Assembly (NCBI GenBank): GCA_944472135.2
Contig: OX235267.1
Span: forward strand, 42,182,650 to 42,246,649
Source: Trichobilharzia regenti
Lineage: Eukaryota > Platyhelminthes > Trematoda > Strigeidida > Schistosomatidae
Length of the DNA stretch: 64,000 nt
Reading direction: 5' to 3'
In this document: positions 56,100 through 64,000 of the stretch, piece by piece
Position numbering within the stretch: position 1 is the first letter of the stretch
Layout of the letters: the number at the start of each line of letters is the position of its first letter
The notes under the pieces: generated by a model
What the model was told of the DNA's origin: nothing
What the model saw: only the letters and a program-made list of their open reading frames with translations
The model's database searches: none
Made by a program: the position numbers and the translations under genes

Positions 56100-56390
56100 T
56101 CTTTGTGTCAGACTGAATTCTATCAGTCAGATTTGTATTTTGGTCACTATTCTAGGTAGCTCGCCATCACAGTGCACATTGATTTCATGATATTAGATGG
56201 TTAGAGGCAATAGGTAGGCGGGAAGCCTTGAACCTAGGTTACAAGCTAGTTGACACTCGTCAGCAAGGCGTATCTTCAACCTTGAAGGAACTCATGTCCG
56301 TTCTGAGATTCGAACTCGCGTCGGCCAGTGCCTCCTTCATTCAGAGACAACTGAGCTATTCAAGCTTGCGACCGACCTCCTGTAGGACTG
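56100..56390 (-). mobile_element. SINE4 (minus)
   Basis: Minus strand: gaatagctcagttgtctctg (A-box-like), gcgagttcgaatctcagaac (B-box), ttgaggttgaagatacgcct, tgctgacgagtgtcaactag and gtaacctaggttcaag. Pairs with the plus copy at 56770-56990; SINE1 was inserted between them. Confidence 0.7.
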
Positions 56391-56580
56391 TGCGTCGGTG
56401 GCACAGTGGTTAGGATTCTCGTGGACTGTGCACATAATCCGAGGTTCGATCCCCTCCTGACTCACATCTGATATCTATGGTCGGCCTGCAAAATTTGGGC
56501 TATTGATATCACATGCTGAAATTCCGTACCTGTACCAAAAATCCAGCGTGGAATCAAGCTGTAATCAAAATCCAAATCGA
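56391..56580 (+). mobile_element. SINE1, diverged full copy
   Basis: tgtgcgtcggtggcacagtg (A-box), gaggttcgatcccc (B-box), body and tail gcgtggaatcaagctgtaat. The left edge of the 3.9 kb duplicated unit falls inside its A-box at about 56414. Confidence 0.85.
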
Positions 56581-56599
56581 AAATGAAATCTGTAGTGTA

Positions 56600-57000
56600 T
56601 ATTTTGATTAGACACTATTGTGTATGCACCATGATAGCTAGCTACTAGAATGATGGCCACATTACAAACCCGAAAGATAGAATTCAGTCTGCACCAAAGA
56701 AAGGACTAGACACGTCACACTAGTTACTAGCATCCAATCAAAATACTCACTACAGCCCTACAGGAGATCAGTCGCAATCCCGAATAGCCCAGTGGTAACA
56801 TCTCTGATTGCAGGCGTCACTGGGTGGCGCGGGTTTGAATCTCAGGAGGATAATGAGTTCTTTCGAGGTTACGGATACGCTTTGCTGACTGGTGAGTGCC
56901 AGGTAGCACGAAACTTAGGTCAGGCAAGGCTTCCTGTGATCGATTGCCTCCAACCACCTAATATCACAGTGATTCTTACTGTGAGAATATTATTTCATCG
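56600..57000 (+). mobile_element. SINE4 plus copy with intervening sequence
   Basis: Linker aattcagtctgcaccaaaga, then gaatagcccagtggtaacat (A-box), gcgggtttgaatctcagg (B-box), gctgactggtgagtgccagg and ggcttcctgtgatcgattgc. An 83-residue frame over it is incidental. Confidence 0.75.
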
Positions 57001-57518
57001 AAACGCATTTTTCTATCGCACCAGCACACTTATTACTGTTTGAATCACATTGATGTGTTGTAGTAAAAGAATAGGCTAAGTTATTTTTTTGCTTATCAAG
57101 ATACACGTTCAGCTGAAGAAGATGTGGTTTTTAAAAATTATTTCGAAATAATTAATAAACGATAAAAAAGATGAAATTGTAATAGTCTGTAGTTTATATC
57201 CAACTTCCTGTCAGCCTTGTGACGTTTTTAATAAATCTGATAAAATTTTCAATGTGTCTGTTTTGCACCAGCCACTAGGTTTAAATATTAAGTGTTTTAA
57301 ATTCTGACATCATAATGCTAAGATTTATTTTGATAAAGACAGTTTTAGATTGACAATTTTTTTCAAAATATCCTGTTTTATTTCAACCACAATTGGCGGG
57401 GAATATTTCCCAGTTCAGTTAATCACCAAAAATGATTCTGTTCGCTTGCCTCAGATTAGCCTAATGAATTTTCCAGTGTTCTTTAGCCATATTTTTCGCT
57501 ACACCGAATTTCTATTTA
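57001..57518. other. Unassigned AT-rich spacer in the duplicated unit
   Basis: No gene recognised. Confidence 0.4.
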
Positions 57519-57519
57519 A

Positions 57520-59440
57520 TCAAAACGGAAGCTTTTATATGCAGTCAAGCTACTCAAAGCCCAGAAGGCAGCGGAGCCAAACAGAATTCCTCCGGAAGCT
57601 TTGAAAATGATTCCGGAGATCGCAACGTATATGCTGACGCTACTAACGCAAAACGTCTGGAAAGAAGGTAAAGTACCTACTGATTAGAAGAAAAGACACC
57701 TCGACAAACTGACAAAGAAGTGTCACTTAGTCTTCTCCAATAACTGAAAAGAAATCATGTCCCTATCCACGCCAAGCAAGAGAGTAAAAAATGTACTGAA
57801 TGCAGGACTCCTCCAACAGGAACTACCTGGATTCAGATAAGGCAAATAACGTGCTGGTCAAACTGTAACTGAACGAATCATCATCGAACAAGGCAGAGGA
57901 TGGCATTCAAACCTCCACTTCAGCTTCATCGACTCCGGAAACAACCTCGACAGTTTTGACCGAGAAGTAATTTGAGGAGTACTTCAGCACTTTCAGGTAC
58001 CATGAAATTTTATAAGCCTATGTAAACAGTTATATGATGATACTACACGTCAATTGATCCATAACTGGAAATTTAGAGAAGCAGTCAAAGTTAAGACAGA
58101 AGTAAAGCACTTGTGACTTCTACCGCTGATGATAATTCAAATTATTTTGTACTAGATCATGAAAACGATGGTGGAGAATGAGCAGATAGGAATAAGTTAA
58201 ACCGATAGGGAGAAACTTCGTGGATGATTTACATTCAATGTTACATGAATTTGTAGACCTGGAAGCGAAAACCAGCAAATCTTTAAAAAGGGTTGGCTTC
58301 GAAGGTAGTAATTCAGGTGAACATGGAGAAGACGGGAGTGATGAAGCGACCATTGAACACTGCCAACAGAAGATATCTGAAAAACATCATTTATCTAGGA
58401 AGGATAATTTCAACCAGAAAGGATCGGCAAAAATGAGGATGTTAAAGGCAGCGAGGACTGGAAATGTAAGACAAACCTTCATGACTCTCAAATCAGTGTC
58501 GCAATCTTTTGAATTTTTCAGCATAAATAATACAATTCTGATTTTCGAAACCAGTGTGAACTGACTTCTTTTATCTGTTTCAGAAAATCGACACGTCACG
58601 GAAAACATTTGTAAGAGGTTGTAAACAACAACTTCCTTAGTTCCATATTGAAGACAAGCAGTCCAACAAGGACAGTCAACAGGAGAATCTGGGAAAGAAT
58701 CGACGTAGAACCTATTGCTCAACCAATACTTCGAGAAAAATGGAGATGGATAGAATACTGTTATGTACTGCTGCTTAGTGGTTAAAAGAGTTTTCCCCGT
58801 CACCAATTATGTTATGTACTCGTCGAGTAGTCAATAGTCCTGACGCGGAAAGAGGGAAATCAGAAGACCAACAGGTTTACGATGATACTTGCATTTCCCA
58901 GACAAGGAAAATAAATGTCACACAAGAGTGTGAGTGAAAAGGTACTTAGATGTACGAAATGGGGGAACAAGTGTATAGTACAAAAGTATATATGAAAATG
59001 GCTAATACACATGAACCAATAAATAGCCAGTCTTAACATGATTGGTTGTAATGTCATGTGACAACAAGGTCATACATGTTAATTTAGTTAGTGGACAGAC
59101 AAAAGCATATTGTCAGTTATAATGAAATATCGATCCATATACACATAGCAAAATATAGTAGACTGTCAAAACAAAACACATATCATGTGGCTACATATCA
59201 GATACCCATTGAGAAGGCCGTCGAATGACATCGCTCTAGTGGAAAGCAAGTGATAATGGAGGAGCGGGCCTAGGGGGCAAGGGTGACATGAAAAAGATCG
59301 TGAGTGAAGATAAGGGACTATTGGCAATTATAAAGCCAACTGAATAGTAATGAAAGGAATAGGACAGAGTAAAGACATGCTGCTGAAGTCGTGTGTTCCA
59401 CTCGAAGCGCCAGAGAACAATGATAATAATATTTCATCAA
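57520..59440 (+). mobile_element. LINE-A copy in unit 1, split by solo LTR
   Basis: RT blocks: AAEPNRIPPEALKMIPEIAT (57570-57630), KVPTD-K/RHLDKLTKKCH (57670-57730), SLSTPSKRVKNVLNAGLLQQ (57760-57820), FIDSGNNLDSFDREVI (57930-57970) and FVDDLHSM near 58220 with the catalytic V-D-D. The 114-residue frame 58220-58564 covers the catalytic box and the following region. A further block RRIWERIDVEPIAQPILREK precedes WRWIEYC at 58757. After the insertion the LINE resumes at 59201 with tacccattgagaaggccgtc and ends at about 59410 with gtcgtgtgttccactcgaag. 5'-truncated. Confidence 0.82.
58759..59200. mobile_element. Candidate solo LTR (442 bp) inside LINE-A
   Basis: Interrupts LINE-A exactly: before it W-R-W-I-E-Y codons end in aatac (58754-58758), after it gatac (59201-59205) leads into cccattgagaaggcc, which continues the LINE. 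The insert starts TGTTATGTAC and ends ACATATCA, so TG...CA ends with a 4-of-5 target duplication. No coding sequence. I cannot assign it to a family; it does not resemble the LTR at 26677. Confidence 0.6.
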
Positions 59441-59449
59441 ACAAAGGTT

Positions 59450-59690
59450 AAAATGCGGCGGTAGCATAGCGGTTAAGACGCTAGCTGACTATGCATATGG
59501 TCCGGGGTTCGATCCGCGGCCATCGACGCACTCCTTCATCTCACTGAGCCAGAAATAAACCCGATGAAGAGGAAAGGTTGGGCATGAGGCTTGCGACCCC
59601 ATCCTGTAAAAATAAACACCACTGCTGCAGAAACTTCAAACCTCTACCTTGAAGCCTGATGTTCCACTGGGAACGTGAAGGAATAGAAAA
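59450..59690 (+). mobile_element. SINE2, full copy
   Basis: gcggcggtagcatagcggtt (A-box), ggtccggggttcgatccgcg (B-box), catctcactgagccagaaat, aggttgggcatgaggcttgc, gaccccatcctgtaaaaata, gcagaaacttcaaacc and tail ccttgaagcctgatgttcca. The best reference copy for the family in the window. Confidence 0.88.
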
Positions 59691-59929
59691 AAACAAAAGT
59701 CAACCTTATCAACACAGCTTTTCTTAAAGCAGTTCATGAAAACCTGTATTATATAACTGCATTTTTCAACTTCATACAAGCATTTCAGCGTTCTCATATA
59801 TGTTCTAGACATATTCTTAACATTTTCAGTTTCATTTGAAAATAATTAGTCATTAACTCGAAAGCGTTACTAACAGTATTCATCTTTTGCACATAGACAT
59901 TTCACTCTGTTCACCGTTTAAATTTTCAG

Positions 59930-60210
59930 GTTGCTTCATGAGTATCCATAAACTTTTATCTGCTCCTTACATGGTCTCTCCCTTGTCACCCACTTATCCC
60001 AGCCCTACTCGTCGTTTTCATTTCAGATTTCACTCTAGAGTCTGCCTGGTGTTCACTGACACTCAAACGTTTCTTCAGTGTGAATCCAGTCCATCGCGAT
60101 TTGTTTTCTGATAGCTTTCCATGTTGATTATCCTTTTCACCTCATCTTCTGATCTTCAGTATGCAGCAAGTGAAAGCAGGTATCGATAAATATGCCTTTT
60201 GGCATGCATT
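59930..60210 (-). mobile_element. LINE-A 3' fragment (minus)
   Basis: Complement of the region just before the LINE-A tail: ttacatggtctctcccttgt, actcgtcgttttcatttcag, agtgtgaatccagtccatcg (W-x-W-I-x-H block). Similar to 22800-22960. Confidence 0.6.
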
Positions 60211-60269
60211 TCTATTCACTAAAGGCTCCAGATACATTTTTAAAGCCATTCACTCCTTGGTACAAGACT

Positions 60270-60308
60270 CAGTGACCAACCCATGAATACTAACGTTCAC
60301 CGATTCGT
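60270..60308 (-). mobile_element. SINE3 5' fragment at the duplication junction
   Basis: Complement of the SINE3 5' part: aacccatgaatactaacgtt, caccgattcgtga. It ends exactly where unit 2 begins. Confidence 0.5.
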
Positions 60309-60475
60309 GATTCTCGCCGACTGTGCACATGATCCGAGGTTCGATCCCCTGCCGACGCACATCTGATATCTATGGTCGGCCTGCAAAATTTGGGCTATTG
60401 ATATCACATGCTTGAAATTCCGTACCTGTACCAAAAATCCAGCGTGGAATCAAGCTGTAATCAAAATCCAAATCG
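60309..60475 (+). mobile_element. SINE1, 5'-truncated by the duplication junction
   Basis: Starts at gattctcgccgactgtgcac, lacking the A-box; B-box gaggttcgatcccc, body and tail are present. Confidence 0.85.
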
Positions 60476-60494
60476 AAAATGAAATCTGTAGAGT

Positions 60495-60900
60495 ATATTT
60501 TGATTAGACATTATTGTGTTTGCACCATGATGGCTAGCTACCTAGAATGGTGGCCACATTACAAACCCGAAAGATAGAATTCAGTCTGCACCAAAGAAAG
60601 GACTAGACCCGTCACACTAGTTACTAGCATCCAATCAAAATACTCACTACAGCCCTACAGGAGATCAGTCGCAATCCCGAATAGCCCAGTGGTAACATCT
60701 CTGATTGCAGGCGTCACTGGGTGGCGCGGGTTTGAATCTCAGGAGGATAATGAGTTCTTTCGAGGTTACGGATACGCTTTGCTGACTGGTGAGTGCCAGG
60801 TAGCACGAAACTTAGGTCAGGCAAGGCTTCCTGTGATCGATTGCCTCCAACCACCTAATATCACAGTGATTCTTACTGTGAGAATATTATTTCATCGAAA
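60495..60900 (+). mobile_element. SINE4 in unit 2
   Basis: Copy of 56600-57000 with few changes. Confidence 0.75.
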
Positions 60901-61439
60901 CGCATTTTTTATATCACACCAGCACACTTGTTACTGTTTGAATCACATTGATGTGTTGTAGTAAAAGAATAGGCTAAGTTATTTTTTTGCTTATCAAGAT
61001 ACACGTTCAGCTGAAGAAGATGTGGTTTTTAAAATTTATTTTGAAATGATTGAACCAGCTCGAACACAGCTGGATTTGAAAATTATTTCGAAATAATCAA
61101 TAAACGATAAAAAAGATGAAATTTTAATAGTCAGTAGTTTATATCCAACTTCCTGTCAGCCTTGTGACGTTTTTAATGGATCTGATAAAATTTAAATATT
61201 TAAGTGTTGTTGGGGATTTAAATTCTGACATCATAATGCTAAGATTTATTTTGATAAAGACAGTTTTAGATTGACAATTTCTTTTCAAAATATCCTGTTT
61301 TATTTCAACCACAATTGGCGGGGAATATTTCCCAGTTCAGTTAATCACCAAAAATGATTCTGTTCACTTGCCTCACATTAGCCTAATGAATTTTCCAGTG
61401 TTCTTTAGCCATATTTTTCGCTACACCTAATTTTTATTT

Positions 61440-63362
61440 AATCAAAATGGAAGCTTTTATATACAGTCAGGCTACTCAAAGCCCAGAAGGCAGCGGAGCC
61501 AGACAGAATTCCTCCGGAAGCTTTGAAAATGATTCCGGAGATCGCAACGTATATGCTGACGCTACTAACGCAAAACGTCTGGAAAGAAGATAAAGTACCT
61601 ACTGACTGGAAGAAAAGACACCTCGACAAACTGACAAAGAAGTGTCACTTAGTCTTCTCCAATATCTGAAAAGGAATCATGTCCCTATCCATGCCAAGCA
61701 AGAGAGTAAAAAATGTACTGAATGCAGGACTCCTCCAACAGGAACTACCTGGATTCAGATAAGGCAAATAACGTGCTGGTCAAACTGTAACTGAACGAAT
61801 CATCATCGAACAAGGCAGAGGATGGCATTCAAACCTCCACTTCAGCTTCATCGACTCCGGAAACAACCTCGACAGTTTTGACCGAGAAGTAATTTGAGGA
61901 GTACTTCAGCACTTTCAGGTACCATGAAATTTTATAAGCCTATGTAAACAGTTATATGATGATACTACACGTCAATTGATCCATAACTGGAAATTTAGAG
62001 AAGCAGTCAAAGTTAAGACAGAAGTAAAGCACTTGTGACTTCTACCGCTGATGATAATTCAAATTATTTTGTACTAGATCATGAAAACGATGGTGGAGAA
62101 TGAGCAGATAGGAATAAGTTAAACCGATAGGGAGAAACTTCGTGGATGATTTACATTCAATGTTACATGAATTTGTAGACCTGGAAGCGAAAACCAGCAA
62201 ATCTTTAAAAAGGGTTGGCTTCGAAGGTAGTAATTCAGGTGAACATGGAGAAGACGGGAGTGATGAAGCGACCATTGAACACTGCCAACAGAAGATATCT
62301 GAAAAACATCATTTATCTAGGAAGGATAATTTCAACCAGAAAGGATCGGCAAAAATGAGGATGTTAAAGGCAGCGAGGACTGGAAATGTAAGACAAACCT
62401 TCATGACTCTCAAATCAGTGTCGCAATCTTTTGAATTTTTCAGCATAAATAATACAATTCTGATTTTCGAAACCAGTGTGAACTGACTTCTTTTATCTGT
62501 TTCAGAAAATCGACACGTCACGGAAAACATTTGTAAGAGGTTGTAAACAACAACTTCCTTAGTTCCATATTGAAGACAAGCAGTCCAACAAGGACAGTCA
62601 ACAGGAGAATCTGGGAAAGAATCGACGTAGAACCTATTGCTCAACCAATACTTCGAGAAAAATGGAGATGGATAGAATACTGTTATGTACTGCTGCTTAG
62701 TGGTTAAAAGAGTTTTCCCCGTCACCAATTATGTTATGTACTCGTCGAGTAGTCAATAGTCCTGACGCGGAAAGAGGGAAATCAGAAGACCAACAGGTTT
62801 ACGATGATACTTGCATTTCCCAGACAAGGAAAATAAATGTCACACAAGAGTGTGAGTGAAAAGGTACTTAGATGTACGAAATGGGGGAACAAGTGTATAG
62901 TACAAAAGTATATATGAAAATGGCTAATACACATGAACCAATAAATAGCCAGTCTTAACATGATTGGTTGTAATGTCATGTGACAACAAGGTCATACATG
63001 TTAATTTAGTTAGTGGACAGACAAAAGCATATTGTCAGTTATAATGAAATATCGATCCATATACACATAGCAAAATATAGTAGACTGTCAAAACAAAACA
63101 CATATCATGTGGCTACATATCAGATACCCATTGAGAAGGCCGTCGAATGACATCGCTCTAGTGGAAAGCAAGTGATAATGGAGGAGCGGGCCTAGGGGGC
63201 AAGGGTGACATGAAAAAGATCGTGAGTGAAGATAAGGGACTATTGGCAATTATAAAGCCAACTGAATAGTAATGAAAGGAATAGGACAGAGTAAAGACAT
63301 GCTGCTGAAGTCGTGTGTTCCACTCGAAGCGCCAGAGAACAATGATAATAATATTTCATCAA
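61440..63362 (+). mobile_element. LINE-A in unit 2, split by solo LTR
   Basis: Copy of 57520-59440. At 61600 unit 2 reads actgactggaag where unit 1 has actgattagaag, so it keeps a Trp codon where unit 1 has a stop; unit 1 carries the later mutation here. The V-D-D catalytic box lies at about 62140. Confidence 0.82.
62681..63122. mobile_element. Candidate solo LTR in unit 2
   Basis: Same as 58759-59200, offset 3922, with the same flanks aatac and gatac. Confidence 0.6.
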
Positions 63363-63371
63363 ACAAAGGTT

Positions 63372-63612
63372 AAAATGCGGCGGTAGCATAGCGGTTAAGA
63401 CGCTAGCTGACTATGCATATGGTCCGGGGTTCGATCCGCGGCCATCGACGCACTCCTTCATCTCACTGAGCCAGAAATAAACCCGATGAAGAGGAAAGGT
63501 TGGGCATGAGGCTTGCGACCCCATCCTGTAAAAATAAACACCACTGCTGCAGAAACTTCAAACCTCTACCTTGAAGCCTGATGTTCCACTGGGAACGTGA
63601 AGGAATAGAAAA
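63372..63612 (+). mobile_element. SINE2 in unit 2
   Basis: Copy of 59450-59690 without visible change. Confidence 0.88.
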
Positions 63613-63851
63613 AAACAAAAGTCAACCTTATCAACACAGCTTTTCTTAAAGCAGTTCATGAAAACCTGTATTATATAACTGCATTTTTCAACTTCATACA
63701 AGCATTTCAGCGTTCTCATATATGTTCTAGACATATTCTTAACATTTTCAGTTTCATTTGAAAATAATTAGTCATTAACTCGAAAGCGTTACTAACAGTA
63801 TTCATCTTTTGCACATAGACATTTCACTCTGTTCACCGTTTAAATTTTCAG

Positions 63852-64000
63852 GTTGCTTCATGAGTATCCATAAACTTTTATCTGCTCCTTACATGGTCTC
63901 TCCCTTGTCACCCACTTATCCCAGCCCTACTCGTCGTTTTCATTTCAGATTTCACTCTAGAGTCTGCCTGGTGTTCACTGACACTCAAACGTTTCTTCAG
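63852..64000 (-). mobile_element. LINE-A 3' fragment in unit 2, cut by the window end
   Basis: Copy of 59930-60078. Confidence 0.6.

Larger units (their letters stand above)
56414..60308. repeat. 3.9 kb tandem duplication, unit 1
   Basis: Unit 1 of a direct tandem repeat. Offset to unit 2 is 3895 at the left edge and 3922 from about 57320 onward. It contains part of SINE1, SINE4, LINE-A with a solo LTR-like insertion, SINE2 and a minus LINE-A fragment. Confidence 0.93.
60309..64000. repeat. 3.9 kb tandem duplication, unit 2 (runs off the window)
   Basis: Direct repeat of 56414-60078. The left third differs by substitutions and two indels (an insertion near 61040-61085 and a deletion near 61190). 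From about 61700 to the window end I see no difference from unit 1. It opens with a 5'-truncated SINE1. Confidence 0.93.

Noticed and set aside
58120..58806. Antisense frames of 77 and 139 residues, found twice
   Set aside because: They are identical only because the DNA is duplicated, and they lie opposite LINE-A RT.

Overview
This window looks like nuclear DNA of a parasitic flatworm, most likely a schistosome or close relative. It is AT-rich and full of repeats. The repeat types are the ones known from Schistosomatidae: a Sm-alpha-type SINE carrying a hammerhead ribozyme, a Ty3/gypsy element of the CsRn1 (Boudicca-like) type with a CHCC Gag finger, CR1-like and RTE-like LINEs, and Penelope-like elements (PLEs) ending in a GIY-YIG domain. 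The species cannot be fixed from the sequence alone. I found no convincing host protein-coding gene, rRNA or true tRNA gene. All recognisable coding sequence belongs to mobile elements, nearly all of it broken.

Families are named locally. LINE-A is an APE-type, RTE-like LINE: near-complete copies at 7850-10860 (+) and 13805-16260 (-), plus about ten fragments. LINE-B is CR1-like: 331-1045, 17390-18715, 20930-22015, a copy split at 26110-26676 and 30086-30985, a tail at 46700-46870, and an ORF1 PHD-finger relic near 47530-47610. LINE-C is an SR2-like RTE fragment at 45690-46560. PLE fragments lie at 2475, 4640, 19860, 31000, 35560, 37611, 40385, 42370, 48600 and 51990. There are five tRNA-derived SINE families. 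SINE1 (at least ten copies) has a tail matching LINE-B. SINE2 is built from a tRNA head plus both ends of LINE-A. SINE3 carries hammerhead-like motifs and often sits as head-to-head inverted pairs. SINE4 also forms inverted pairs. SINE5 is the Sm-alpha type at 49463-49640.

Layout. 1-16 kb: mixed LINE-A, PLE and SINE debris. 17-25 kb: LINE-B and SINE3 pairs. 26.1-31 kb: a LINE-B copy split by a 3.4 kb LTR retrotransposon (26677-30085, minus strand) with nearly identical LTRs and a 4-bp target duplication. Its gag is intact, a textbook -1 frameshift signal joins gag to pol, and pol has lost the RNase H/integrase region by a deletion that stays in frame. 31-53 kb: PLE, LINE and SINE fragments, including a PLE with a 13-bp target duplication (37611-38916) and a 128-bp palindrome (52759-52886). 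56.4-64 kb: a 3.9 kb tandem duplication whose second copy runs off the window. It contains LINE-A with a probable solo LTR inserted, SINE1, SINE2 and SINE4.

The retrotransposons do not form a shared pathway, but they depend on each other. SINE1 probably borrows the LINE-B machinery and SINE2 the LINE-A machinery, as their shared 3' ends suggest. Nested insertions give a relative order: LINE-B before the LTR element, LINE-A before SINE2 and before the solo LTR, and all of these before the tandem duplication.
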